Counted from the first letter of the stretch, positions 43,371 to 53,193 are shown. The stretch is DNA of 53,193 bases from Paracoccaceae bacterium (GCA_020629115.1 JAHDDY010000003.1:47459-100651); one strand, 5' to 3'. Numbers and translations: made by a program. Notes: a model not told the origin generated them from the letters alone.

Positions 43371-44710
43371 TGGGCCGCGACCCGGGCCGCCTCCCCTCCG
43401 GCGGCGCGGCGGAGGAAGGGGTCGAGCGCGGCGAACTGCTCGTGCCGGGTCAGGCCGTCGCGCACGGAGAGGGGCAGCGGCTCGATGATCCCGTCGCGGC
43501 GCTTGCGTGCCAGAAGTCCCTTGATGTGCTCCGCGAGGAGGGCGGGGTCGTTGGCGATGATCCCGAGGCCCCGCTCGGCGATCATCCGCCCCGCGACGCC
43601 CCGCTCCCACCCCGTCGCGATGACGGGACGCCGCGCGCCGATGCATTCGAACAGCTTGCCCGGCACCGTACCCGCGTCGCGTTCGTCGTTCCATTGCAGC
43701 ATCAGCAGCGCATCGGCGGCGTATTGCCGGTCGACGATGGCCCGGTGCGGCTCGGGCGGCAGGAGGGCGAGGCTGTCCGACACCCCCGCCTCGCGCGCCA
43801 TCGCCACCGCCGGGCCGAGATCCTTGCCCAGCATCGTCACCCGCACGCGCCGCGCCTCCTCCCCCAGAAGGGCGAGGGCCGCGAACAGGGCGCGCGGGTC
43901 GCGCCGTCCGGGATAGAGCGCCCCGGCGAAGAGCAGCTCGATGCCCTCCGGTCCCATGGCCGGGACGACGGCGCGCTCGGGGGGGTAGTCGTCCGGATCG
44001 AACCCGTTCATCGCCACGGCCACCCGCTCCGCGTCGTAGCGCGCGCGGTAGCTCTCGGCCCAGAGCGGCGACACGGTCACGATGCCCGCCGCCTCGGCCA
44101 AGAGGGCGGCCTCCTGCCGCCGGTCGAGGGCCTGCCGCCAGTCGGGATGGTTCGAATAGGCGTCGAGCGCCCAGCGGTCGCGGAACTCCACGACGAAGGG
44201 CACCCCGGCCAGCCGCGCCACGTCCCGCGCGACGGGGGCGACCGAATGCGGCGGGCAGGTCGCGTAGACCAGATCGGGCGTCCAGCGCGCGAAGGTCCGC
44301 CGGGCCGCGCGCAGTGCGAACGGATGCCATCCCGCCCGCCGGTCGGGGCGGCACACGGCCGAATCGTAGAACCGCCCCAGCCGCGAGCGCAGGCTGGGCC
44401 GAGGCGGGGAGGGCGCGGCTACGAGCGGTTCGGGAGCGGCAGCGTCAGCCTCGCCGCCCCCCGTCCCGCGTCCGGGGGCGAGCCGGTCGAGCACCGCGCC
44501 GGGGATTGCCCCGAGGTCGCGCCAGTCGGTGCGGATCACCCGGTCCGGGTCGATATCCAGCTCGTGCGCGACATGGGGCTGCGGGTCCCGCGCGCACAGG
44601 ACGCGCACGTCATGGCCCGCATCGAGCAGGTAGCGCGCGAATTTCGGCGCGCGGGTGGCGGCGATGGGCGCGTCGGGCGGAAAATGAAAGCTGATGAGCA
44701 GGATCTTCAC
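43367..44710 (-). CDS. GT4-like glycosyltransferase
   Basis: This 447-residue protein begins VKILLISFHFPPDAPIAATR, the N-terminus of family 4-type glycosyltransferases, and has a Rossmann-like C-terminal half with GKLFECIGARRPVIATG, where an Glu-x7-Glu-type donor-binding region is expected. The middle (VVEFRDRWALDAYSNHP) resembles sugar-transfer proteins acting in exopolysaccharide synthesis. The start is taken as the GTG at 44710, preceded by GAGGA at about nine bases; an ATG at 44749 would add 13 residues of Pro/Arg-rich sequence. The partner flippase follows with a 4-base overlap. Confidence 0.8.
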   Translation of the reverse strand: MKILLISFHFPPDAPIAATRAPKFARYLLDAGHDVRVLCARDPQPHVAHELDIDPDRVIRTDWRDLGAIPGAVLDRLAPGRGTGGGEADAAAPEPLVAAPSPPRPSLRSRLGRFYDSAVCRPDRRAGWHPFALRAARRTFARWTPDLVYATCPPHSVAPVARDVARLAGVPFVVEFRDRWALDAYSNHPDWRQALDRRQEAALLAEAAGIVTVSPLWAESYRARYDAERVAVAMNGFDPDDYPPERAVVPAMGPEGIELLFAGALYPGRRDPRALFAALALLGEEARRVRVTMLGKDLGPAVAMAREAGVSDSLALLPPEPHRAIVDRQYAADALLMLQWNDERDAGTVPGKLFECIGARRPVIATGWERGVAGRMIAERGLGIIANDPALLAEHIKGLLARKRRDGIIEPLPLSVRDGLTRHEQFAALDPFLRRAAGGEAARVAAQ

Positions 44711-44779
44711 GGGAGGGCGTCCTCGGCGGGGCGGGGTTCCCCCCGGCATAGACCGACCCGCCTTGACGCCCCGTTACCG

Positions 44780-45541
44780 CTACCCGCTCATCTGCCCGAT
44801 CCAGTCGTACTGCGCCGCGCCGTAGCGATCCTGGAATCCAGTCCGGGCGATCATCTCGGCGCGGCGGTCGAGCCGGTACTGCTTGCCGTCGTGGTGGACG
44901 AACCCGTCCTCGTGCAGCTTGCGCAGGGACTTGTTGGTATGGACCAGCGACAGGCCCACGGCATCGGCGATGACGCTCTGGGTCAGGGGCATCTCGAACG
45001 GCTCGCCGGCGAGGCTGCCCGTGACCACGCGCCCGTGCGCCTCGATCGTCAGCAGCAGGTGCGCGATCCGGTCATGCCCCTCCAGCCGCAGGTTGGCCCG
45101 GGCCGTATCCGCCGCCACGACCCGTTCGAGCATGCCCAGCGCGTAGAGCGCCGCGCCTAGCCGGGTGGTATTCGCGAAGAGCGTCATGTACCGCGTCTTC
45201 GGAAACGCGCCCAGCACGGCGCGCCCGACCGTCTCGACGGTGGTGCTCGCATAGGTCCAGTTGATATCCTGCACCCCGATCAGGTCGCCGGGCTGATAGA
45301 CACTGTGCACGAGGCGGCCCCCGGCGCGAGACGTGGTGGAGCCGATCAGCCACCCCTCCGAGACCACGTAGAGATCGGGCGCGGCCCCGCCGTCGCTGAA
45401 CAGGACCGTCCGGTACCCGACTTCCCGCCGGGTCGCGCCGAGATCGGCCAGGGGCGAGAAATCGAAGCCATCGACGGGAATCTGGTTGGTGAGCCGGGCG
45501 CGCAGCTTCGTGAAGACGTCGAAATCGGTTGCCTGTACCAT
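44780..45541 (-). CDS. Crp/Fnr-family transcriptional regulator
   Basis: This 253-residue protein has a cyclic-nucleotide-binding-type beta roll (about residues 25-140, with VSEGWLIGSTTSRAGGRLVHSVYQPGDLIGVQD) and a C-terminal winged helix-turn-helix (about residues 185-230, TQSVIADAVGLSLVHTNKSLRKL). It lacks the N-terminal cysteine cluster of Fnr, so direct oxygen sensing by an iron-sulfur cluster is unlikely. A perfect palindrome lies just upstream of its start. A purine-rich AGGGGGAAGG site precedes the ATG. Its ligand and targets are unknown. Confidence 0.84.
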   Translation of the reverse strand: MVQATDFDVFTKLRARLTNQIPVDGFDFSPLADLGATRREVGYRTVLFSDGGAAPDLYVVSEGWLIGSTTSRAGGRLVHSVYQPGDLIGVQDINWTYASTTVETVGRAVLGAFPKTRYMTLFANTTRLGAALYALGMLERVVAADTARANLRLEGHDRIAHLLLTIEAHGRVVTGSLAGEPFEMPLTQSVIADAVGLSLVHTNKSLRKLHEDGFVHHDGKQYRLDRRAEMIARTGFQDRYGAAQYDWIGQMSG

Positions 45542-45559
45542 GCCTTCCCCCTTTAATTA

Positions 45560-45576
45560 TGATACCGCGTGTATCA
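45560..45576. promoter_or_regulatory. Palindromic operator candidate upstream of the Crp/Fnr regulator
   Basis: TGATAC (45560-45565) and GTATCA (45571-45576) form a perfect 6-bp inverted repeat around a 5-base centre, CGCGT. It is 18 bases ahead of the regulator's start codon and within its probable promoter. The symmetry and spacing fit a dimeric helix-turn-helix site and resemble but do not match the TTGAT-N4-ATCAA Fnr box. Autoregulation is the natural inference. Confidence 0.5.
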
Positions 45577-45822
45577 ACTATCGAATGCTCGCCGTTCCAC
45601 GTGAAATATAAAGGCGCGCGATACAGCGTTCTTGCGTGGTGACATGCTCGATGGACATAGGCTTTGACTAAGCCGGTTTACTGTCCTTGGGGCATGTTTC
45701 TGGTTGTCGCATTCTTTCTTCATGGTCGATTAAGGAAACGGACAATACGAGTTCAAGATACCGCAGTGCAATATCGCACATTGCGACAGAATGTCCGACC
45801 GGCGCGGGGCGGCTGGGGAATG
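45577..45822. other. AT-rich intergenic stretch with no supported gene
   Basis: This 246-base interval lies between the Crp/Fnr promoter side and the 3' end of rnpB and is clearly less GC-rich than the rest. It holds a GGCTT/AAGCC inverted repeat at about 45659-45675 and ACATT/AATGT around 45780-45795. I see no protein-coding gene with a credible start. An unstructured promoter, small RNA or rnpB 3'-processing region is possible. Confidence 0.4.
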
Positions 45823-46214
45823 CGTGTCGGAGGGCCTGTAAGCCGGGTTCTGTCCGGCGGTGCGCGCACCGCCTGGACGGTCATTCCTCTGGGACGACGG
45901 TTGCCCGCCGCCTCTAGCGATCTACCCGGATGGCACGCCGGGGCCGCGCGCCGGGCCGAAGCCCTTGCCATCCCTATTCGATCTTGCTCCCGGCGGGGCT
46001 TGCCATGCCCCCCTTGTCGCCAAGGGGGCGGTGCGCCCTTACCGCACCGTTTCACCCTTACCGCGACCTGCGCGGCGGTCTGTTCTCTGTGGCGCTGTCC
46101 CTGAAGGCGGGCGGACCCGCCCCCGCCGGGCGTTACCCGGCGCCGAGGCCCCGTGGAGCCCGGACTTTCCTCGACACCCCGAAGAGCGCCGCGACCGTCC
46201 GGCCCCCCGACACG
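45823..46214 (-). ncRNA. rnpB: RNase P RNA, type A
   Basis: The minus strand carries the conserved elements of bacterial RNase P RNA. GAGGAAAGTCCGGGCTCC lies in the 5' part. AGAGGAATGACC and ACAGAACCCGGCTTA lie in the 3' part and form helix P4. The ends, CGTGTCGGGGGGCC and GGCCCTCCGACACG, pair over 14 bp as helix P1, which fixes the limits at about 46214 and 45823 (392 bases). This ribozyme removes 5' leaders from tRNA precursors. A promoter placed exactly for this 5' end lies just upstream. The 3' end could extend by a few bases. Confidence 0.95.
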
Positions 46215-46220
46215 GGGGAA

Positions 46221-46249
46221 GGGGTAGGCGAGACGGGGGGGCGGGTCAA
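46221..46249 (-). promoter_or_regulatory. Promoter of rnpB
   Basis: On the minus strand TTGACC (46249-46244) and TACCCC (46226-46221) are separated by 17 bases. The downstream end of the -10 element is 6 bases from the deduced rnpB 5' end at 46214, as expected for transcription initiation. This agrees with the independently deduced P1 helix. Confidence 0.65.
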
Positions 46250-46379
46250 GCGGGGTTCGCGCGGCGCAAGGCGACCGCTGGAAGTCTTGTTCCCTGCTCC
46301 CGGCGTTGCGCGCGGCACGAAGGCCGGGGGCCTCGCTGAGCAGGCTTTGATCCAGAAGTTCGTACTCGGTTTCATCGAG

Positions 46380-46401
46380 GTTCCCGGTCTTCGCCGGGAA
46401 C
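46380..46401. terminator. Hairpin upstream of chrA, between rnpB and chrA
   Basis: GTTCCCGG (46380-46387) and CCGGGAAC (46394-46401) form a perfect 8-bp stem around TCTTCG, a stable tetraloop-like sequence. It lies in the 277-base region between rnpB's promoter and chrA. No T-run follows on either strand, so it is only a possible terminator or leader structure. I see no other feature in this interval. Confidence 0.3.
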
Positions 46402-46491
46402 GGAGGAGGGAATACGTTCAAGCGGTTGCCCTGCGCGCGGCCAGATACGACGCCGTTGACACCCCGGCCCCGCCGCGTCACCCCTTGCGCC

Positions 46492-47766
46492 ATGTCCACG
46501 CCGCCCCCCAGCCTGCGCGAGGCGACCCGCGAATGGGCCCGGATCGGGTGCCTGTCCTTCGGCGGCCCGGCGGCGCAGATCGCGCTGATGCACCGGGTGA
46601 CGGTCGAGGAGCGGGGCTGGCTGTCGGAGCGGCAGTTCCGCGACGCGCTGTCCTTCTGCATGGTCCTGCCCGGGCCGGAGGCGATGCAGCTCGCCACCTA
46701 TGCGGGATGGCGGCTGCACGGGGTGGCCGGGGGCCTCGTCGCAGGTCTGCTGTTCGTCGTGCCGGGGGCGGTGGTGGTGATGGCGCTCGCCGCGGCCTAT
46801 GCGCTCCACGGCGACGTTCCGGTCGCGCGGGCGCTGTTCCTCGGGATCAAGGCGGCGGTGCTGGTGATCGTGATCGAGGCGCTGGCGAGGATCGCCCGCC
46901 GCGCGCTGCGGGGGCCGGTGCATTGGATCATCGCGGGCGGGGCCTTCGCCGCGCTGTTCCTGTTCGCGCTGCCCTATCCCCTCGTCATCGCCGCCGCCGC
47001 GCTGGCCGGGATGCTCGGAGCGCGGGGCGAGATGCCGGCGCAGGTCGCCGCGCCCCCCGTCCCGCTCGGGCGGACGGTGCGGACGGCGCTCCTGTGGCTC
47101 GGCATATGGCTCCTCCCCCTCGCCGCGCTCGGCCTCGCCTTTCCGGACAGCGCGCTGGGCGAGATCGGGCGGTTCTTCTCGATGCTCGCGGCGGTGACCT
47201 TCGGCGGGGCCTATGCCGTGCTCGCCTACATGGCGCAGGAGGCGGTGACGGGCCATGGCTGGCTGTCGGCCGGGGAGATGATGGACGGGCTGGGCCTCGC
47301 GGAGACGACGCCGGGGCCGCTGATCCTCGTGACGCAGTTCGTCGGCTTCCTCGCCGCCGCGCGGGACGGGGGCGAGGTCGGCCTGATGATGGGCCTTGCC
47401 GGGGCGGGGGTGACGCTCTGGGCGACCTTCGCGCCGTGCTTCCTGTGGATCTTCGCGGGCGCGCCGTATGTCGAGCGCCTCGGCACCCGCCCGCGCCTCG
47501 CCGCCGCCATGGCGGGGATATCGGCGGCGGTGGTGGGGGTGATCCTGAACCTCTCGCTCTGGTTCGCGCTGCACGTCCTGTTCGGCACGGTGACGCCGGT
47601 CGATGCCGGGCCGCTAAGGCTCTGGGTGCCCGATATCGCGACCCTCGACCGGCGCGTGCCGGTCATCGCGGGGGTCGCCGCGCTCATGCTGCTGCGCTGG
47701 AAGCGGGGCGTGGGGACGACGCTGGCGGTTTGCGCCGGGCTGGGGCTTCTGCTCGGGATGGCTTGA
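46492..47766 (+). CDS. chrA: Chromate transporter ChrA
   Basis: This 424-residue membrane protein has two tandem CHR domains and about 10-12 helices. The first domain has FGGPAAQIALMHR and VEERGWLSERQFRDALSFCMVLPGPEAMQLATYAGWR; the second has FGGAYAVLAYMAQEAV and TPGPLILVTQFVGFLAA. Such proteins export chromate or sulfate-like oxyanions. The ATG at 46492 gives the family N-terminus. Adjacent genes give no other metal-resistance context. Confidence 0.87.
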   Translation: MSTPPPSLREATREWARIGCLSFGGPAAQIALMHRVTVEERGWLSERQFRDALSFCMVLPGPEAMQLATYAGWRLHGVAGGLVAGLLFVVPGAVVVMALAAAYALHGDVPVARALFLGIKAAVLVIVIEALARIARRALRGPVHWIIAGGAFAALFLFALPYPLVIAAAALAGMLGARGEMPAQVAAPPVPLGRTVRTALLWLGIWLLPLAALGLAFPDSALGEIGRFFSMLAAVTFGGAYAVLAYMAQEAVTGHGWLSAGEMMDGLGLAETTPGPLILVTQFVGFLAAARDGGEVGLMMGLAGAGVTLWATFAPCFLWIFAGAPYVERLGTRPRLAAAMAGISAAVVGVILNLSLWFALHVLFGTVTPVDAGPLRLWVPDIATLDRRVPVIAGVAALMLLRWKRGVGTTLAVCAGLGLLLGMA

Positions 47767-47821
47767 GACGGCCGCGCGGGGGCGCTATCTGGTCCCCCGC
47801 ACACCCCACAGGAGACGCATC

Positions 47822-48274
47822 ATGGCTAGAACCGGAACGCTGCTCGGCGCGGGGATCGTCGGCATCGGCCTCGCCTTCGGGGTGGGCCTGTGGTACGCGC
47901 AGCAGATCGGCTATTACGAGCCGGTGACGGGGCTGGAAAGCGTGACCGTGGGCGGGCAGCCCTTCGCCGTCACCGGGTACGAGGGCACCGACGGCACCAC
48001 CTCCCCGCTCAAGCTGCGCGGCTGCTTCCGCCTCGCCGACCCTGCCGCCGCCCTCGCCGCCGGGGAGCCGGCCCCCGACGCCGTGCCCCTGACCACGCCC
48101 GACTGGATCGAGTGCTTCGACGAGGAGGCGATCCTGGCCGATATCCGCGGCGGACGGGCCGCGACCGTGATGGCGGGGCTGGACGAGGGCGACGGGGCGG
48201 ACCTGTTCATGGCCATCTACCCGGACGGGCGCGGCTATTCGTGGCGGATGCCGAACGACAAGTACGAGGAGTAG
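47822..48274 (+). CDS. DUF6446-type hypothetical protein with N-terminal anchor
   Basis: This 150-residue protein has one N-terminal membrane anchor (about residues 7-25) followed by a periplasmic domain with two cysteines in GCFRLAD and ECFDEEA. Similar proteins in the Rhodobacterales are sometimes labelled histidine kinase, but no kinase motif is present. The stretch GRGYSWRMPNDKYEE closes the protein. The family is recognised from memory, so the label is moderate in confidence. It stands alone between chrA and maeB. Confidence 0.6.
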   Translation: MARTGTLLGAGIVGIGLAFGVGLWYAQQIGYYEPVTGLESVTVGGQPFAVTGYEGTDGTTSPLKLRGCFRLADPAAALAAGEPAPDAVPLTTPDWIECFDEEAILADIRGGRAATVMAGLDEGDGADLFMAIYPDGRGYSWRMPNDKYEE

Positions 48275-48307
48275 GGGCTAGGCCAGCGCGGGCTTCGCCG
48301 CCCACGC

Positions 48308-50560
<2,253 letters not shown>

Positions 50561-50644
50561 GGGGGGCGCTCGGACTATCGGGGGAGGGAGCGCGACCCTA
50601 TGTCGGGATATTAATCGCAATCAAGAGGGCTGTTGCACGAAATA

Positions 50645-51946
50645 TTATTTCTGGCGGCTGTTCCACCACGTCCCTGCATAGGCCGCGCCTCCGGCGAAGG
50701 CGTCGCGGCCGAGGCTGTCCTGGATGCGCAGGCATTCGTTCCACTTGGCCATGCGTTCCGAGCGGGTGAAGGAGCCGACCTTGAGCTGGCCGCAGCCCAG
50801 CCCCGTGGCCAGATGGCTGATGGAGACGTCCTCCGTCTCGCCCGACCGCGCCGAGACGATGGCACCCCAGCCCGCCATCCGCGCCGCTCGATACGCCGCG
50901 ACGGCCTCGCTCACGGTGCCCGCCTGGTTGGGCTTGACCAGCACCGCATTGCACGCGCCCGCCCGCGCCGCCTCCCCGACCAGTTCCGCATCCGTCACCA
51001 GATAGTCGTCGCCGACGATCTGCACCCGGTCCCCGAAGCGCGCGGTGAAGGCGGCCATGCCGTCGGGGTCGTCCTCGCCCAGGGGGTCCTCGATGGAGGC
51101 GATGGGGTAGGTGTCGAGCCAGCCGCCGAGCGTGTCGATCCACGCGCCCCGCCCCATCTCCCGATCCTCCAGCGCGAGGCGGTAGCGGCCATCCTTGCCG
51201 AATTCGGACGCGGCGATATCGAGGGCGATCACGACCCGCTCGCCCGGAACTTCGCCCGCCTTCTCGATGGCCCCGACGAGGGTGTCGAGCGCCTCGGCAT
51301 TGCTGTCGAAGGCGGGCCACCAGCCGCCCTCGTCGGCCACCCCGGCCAGCCGGCCCCGGCTCTCCATGATCTCCCCGGCGGCGAAGTAGACGGCGCTGGT
51401 CACCTCCATCATCTCGTCGAAATCCGCCGCGCCGGGGACGGCGATCATGAAGTCCTGGATGTCCACCCGCCGCCCGGCATGGGCACCGCCGCCGAAGATC
51501 TGGATCTCGGGCAGGGGGAGCGTGGGCGTCGTGCCGTAGAGGTCGGCGACGTGCCGCCACAGCGGCACCCCCGCCTCCGCCGCCGCCGCATGGAGCGCGG
51601 CCAGCGACGTGGCGACGGTCGCATTGCCGCCGAGCCGCGCCTTCGACGGCGTGCCGTCGGCGGCGACGAGGGCCGCGTCGAGCGCCGCCTGATCGTCGCC
51701 CGCCATCCCGGTCAGCGCCGCCGCGATGGGGCCGCGCACCGCGTCGAGCGCCCCGCGCACGTCCTTGCCGCGCAGATGCGCGCCCCCGTCGCGCAGGTCC
51801 ACCGCCTCGCGCGCGCCCCGGGAGGCTCCGGCGGGGGCGATGGCCCGGCCCCGCGCCCCGCCCGCCAGCGTCACCTCGACCTCGACGGTCGGGTTCCCGC
51901 GCGAATCCCAGACCCGGCGGCCCCTGATATCGGTGATGGCCGTCAT
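50645..51946 (-). CDS. Divergent enolase paralogue, probable non-glycolytic function
   Basis: This 433-residue protein is clearly of the enolase family: DSRGNPTVEVEV, metal ligands D243, E286 (SIEDP) and D313, E206 (DEGG), K338 (VKPNQ) and K389 (GQLK) are all kept, as is H156. Two usually invariant active-site residues differ: the Glu corresponding to yeast E168 is D165, and the His of SHRSGETED (yeast H373) is A366. The mobile-loop GAST motif reads GASR at 40-43. It overlaps the kinase gene by 4 bases (ATGA). A canonical glycolytic enolase presumably lies elsewhere; this copy may act on another phosphorylated acid. Confidence 0.85.
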   Translation of the reverse strand: MTAITDIRGRRVWDSRGNPTVEVEVTLAGGARGRAIAPAGASRGAREAVDLRDGGAHLRGKDVRGALDAVRGPIAAALTGMAGDDQAALDAALVAADGTPSKARLGGNATVATSLAALHAAAAEAGVPLWRHVADLYGTTPTLPLPEIQIFGGGAHAGRRVDIQDFMIAVPGAADFDEMMEVTSAVYFAAGEIMESRGRLAGVADEGGWWPAFDSNAEALDTLVGAIEKAGEVPGERVVIALDIAASEFGKDGRYRLALEDREMGRGAWIDTLGGWLDTYPIASIEDPLGEDDPDGMAAFTARFGDRVQIVGDDYLVTDAELVGEAARAGACNAVLVKPNQAGTVSEAVAAYRAARMAGWGAIVSARSGETEDVSISHLATGLGCGQLKVGSFTRSERMAKWNECLRIQDSLGRDAFAGGAAYAGTWWNSRQK

Positions 51947-52971
51947 GCCTCGCCCCCCATCGCCGCGCCCAGCCGGACGGCGACCTCCGCCACCGTCTCC
52001 GCCGGGTCGCGCAGCAGTGCCCCGCCCAGCGCGCGCACCCGGTCGCGCGCATCCGCATCCAGATACTCCACCGGCGACTTGCCGTCGACCCGCGCCAGCA
52101 TCAGCGCGGGCAGGAGGCGGCAGACCCGCGCCTCCAGCGCCGCCGCGTCCTCCCAGGTCGCATGCGCGGCATAGGCGTCCCGGAACCCGCCCATCGCGCC
52201 GAGCAGCGCCCCGCGCATCGCGGGCCGGTGCAGCGCCTTGAGCGCCAGATGGGTGAGGCAGAAGGCCGGGTCGAAGCACGCGTCGCCCATGGTCGCGCAT
52301 TCGGCATCCAGCAGCACCGGCACCCCGCCCCGCAGCAGGATGTTCTTCGGGCTGACGTCGCCATGGACCAGCACCCGGTCGCCTGCGTCCAGTTCCCCGG
52401 CCAGCGACCGCAGGGCGGCGGCGTGCTCCGGCACGCGGGCCGCGGTGAACAGCAGATACGGCTCGATCCGCAGGGCATGGAAGTCGGCACGGTTGTCGAA
52501 GGGGCGGCGGTCGAAATCCGCCCGCGCCGAGGCCGCGTGCAGCCGCCCCAGCAGGTCCCCCACCCGCGCCGCCTCGCCGTCCGGCGGCTTGTCCGCCAGG
52601 ATGTCCGTCTTCCAGAGCGACACGTCCGCCCCCTCGACCAGCTCCATGGCGAAGCCGTGCATCGCGGGCGCGCAGCCGTGGAGCCGGACGGCGTTGTCCG
52701 GCGCGATGCGGGCGGCAAAGGCGAGCCAGGCGTATTCGGCGGCATTGCGCCGGACCGGCGCGCGCCATTCCGCCGCGACCTTCAGCTTCGGCAGGGCGAA
52801 CTTGAGGCAGTACCGCCCCACCGCCGTCTCGACCGCCGCGATATCGGAGGCCACGCCCCCGCCGAGGGGCCGCACGGCCCGGATATCCCGCGCGTCGGGC
52901 AGATCGAGCGCCCGCAGCAGCGCGGCGCAGCGTTCTTCGAGGGGCGGGGTGTCGTCCGGTGTCGTCATCAT
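51943..52971 (-). CDS. APH-family small-molecule kinase paired with the enolase paralogue
   Basis: This 342-residue protein has the aminoglycoside/choline-kinase fold. The catalytic loop HGDVSPKNILL contains the Asp and Asn, and LLDAECATMGDACFDPAF carries the second metal Asp. An N-terminal nucleotide segment (GGGVASDIAAVE) precedes CLKFALPKLK with the conserved Lys. It is not a recognisable aminoglycoside-resistance enzyme, since its C-terminus and context are metabolic. The ATG ATG at 52971/52968 sits just after a promoter with almost no leader. It should phosphorylate a hydroxyl compound that the enolase-like partner then uses. The substrate is unknown. Confidence 0.82.
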   Translation of the reverse strand: MMTTPDDTPPLEERCAALLRALDLPDARDIRAVRPLGGGVASDIAAVETAVGRYCLKFALPKLKVAAEWRAPVRRNAAEYAWLAFAARIAPDNAVRLHGCAPAMHGFAMELVEGADVSLWKTDILADKPPDGEAARVGDLLGRLHAASARADFDRRPFDNRADFHALRIEPYLLFTAARVPEHAAALRSLAGELDAGDRVLVHGDVSPKNILLRGGVPVLLDAECATMGDACFDPAFCLTHLALKALHRPAMRGALLGAMGGFRDAYAAHATWEDAAALEARVCRLLPALMLARVDGKSPVEYLDADARDRVRALGGALLRDPAETVAEVAVRLGAAMGGEA

Positions 52972-52974
52972 CGT

Positions 52975-53000
52975 GTTATATACGCAACAGTTCGTGTCAA
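52975..53000 (-). promoter_or_regulatory. Promoter abutting the kinase start codon
   Basis: On the minus strand a perfect -35 TTGACA (53000-52995) is followed after only 14 bases by TATAAC (52980-52975). The -10 element ends 3 bases before the ATG at 52971, so a standard start site would fall at the tandem ATG codons and give a leaderless mRNA. The spacer is shorter than the usual 17, so the pair may be imperfect. No Shine-Dalgarno sequence is seen. Confidence 0.4.
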
Positions 53001-53114
53001 TAATACCACTTTCCGCCGCCTCCCCGGCCTCGTCCGCTGGCTCGCTCCGATGCAATACGGTAGGAGCGGCCCCCCCCCATCGTACAGCGTAGCGTATCGT
53101 ACAGGAATATTCCC

Positions 53115-53193
53115 ATGGATGCCGCCCAGGAACTGACCCCCGCCGATCTCTCCGACTTCCTGCTCGCGGTCGCGCCGGTGCGGCCCGTCTTCA
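53115..53193 (+). CDS. Start of an unidentified protein, cut by the right edge
   Basis: An ATG at 53115 opens a frame that stays open to the window end (26 full codons). The visible sequence, MDAAQELTPADLSDFLLAVA followed by PVRPVF, is acceptable for the start of a real protein. It would be consistent with the beginning of an AAA/MoxR-type ATPase, but no diagnostic motif lies inside the visible part. It is divergent from the kinase gene over an AT-rich 143-base region. Confidence 0.5.
   Translation, partial: MDAAQELTPADLSDFLLAVAPVRPVF

Noticed and set aside
46133-46375. Minus-strand frame overlapping the 5' part of rnpB
   Set aside because: It overlaps the RNase P RNA and its promoter, which explain the sequence better; there is no credible ribosome-binding site.
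47822-48274. Histidine kinase
   Set aside because: Relatives may carry this label, but the 150-residue protein has no H-box, N-box or ATP-binding motif.
51943-52971. Aminoglycoside-resistance gene
   Set aside because: The kinase fold is shared, but the coupling to an enolase paralogue and the sequence outside the catalytic loop point to metabolism.

Overview
The window is GC-rich (about two-thirds G+C) chromosomal DNA from an alphaproteobacterium, most likely a member of the Rhodobacterales. The evidence is a split F0 ATP synthase cluster (atpI-atpB-atpE-atpF'-atpF), the gene order ctaC-ctaB-coxF-ctaG-ctaE-surf1-thrC-M16 protease, an HpsN-type sulfopropanediol dehydrogenase, non-pyrrolysine MttB, CreA and DUF6446 proteins, and a type A RNase P RNA. 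No phage, plasmid, transposase, CRISPR array, rRNA or tRNA was found. Some parts are accessory metabolism typical of marine bacteria.

Layout. Positions 1-3.2 kb hold a tungstate ABC transporter (tupBCA) and a short-chain dehydrogenase. At 3.3-7.8 kb is a sensory island: a single-domain response regulator and a very large CheB/CheR/PAS/HWE-kinase protein on the minus strand, divergent from a short LOV blue-light receptor. At 7.8-11.5 kb an EamA transporter precedes an hpsN-like dehydrogenase, an M15-like protein and an SDR whose reading frames overlap. At 11.6-15.4 kb are the F0 genes, fabI and a cold-shock gene. At 15.4-18.3 kb are a secreted animal-type haem peroxidase and an unknown membrane protein. 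At 18.3-21.7 kb an MttB-family methyltransferase is divergent from guaA. At 21.8-29.5 kb is the cytochrome c oxidase assembly operon followed by thrC, an M16 peptidase and a GNAT enzyme. At 29.7-34.2 kb are a small orphan protein, rhomboid protease, CreA, an FAD oxidoreductase and a polysaccharide polymerase/ligase-like membrane protein. At 34.2-39.1 kb is a compact six-gene minus-strand catabolic operon (BKACE, two VOC proteins, an enolase-superfamily enzyme, a LysE exporter, a TauD-type dioxygenase). At 39.2-41.9 kb are small proteins, HupE and leuB. At 41.9-45.6 kb are a flippase, a glycosyltransferase and a Crp/Fnr regulator. At 45.8-46.2 kb is rnpB. At 46.5-53.2 kb are chrA, DUF6446, maeB and a translationally overlapping pair of a divergent enolase paralogue and an APH-type kinase, then the start of a further gene.

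How the genes may work together. The cox/ATP-synthase genes are ordinary aerobic respiration. The least explained units are (i) the enolase-like protein plus kinase at 50.6-53.0 kb, where two conserved enolase active-site residues are replaced; (ii) the BKACE/enolase-superfamily operon at 34.2-39.1 kb; (iii) the LOV receptor facing a CheB/CheR-HWE kinase and receiver protein; and (iv) the hpsN operon with an M15-like protein embedded between its two dehydrogenases. Functions given for these are inferences from visible motifs and gene order only; no database search was possible.
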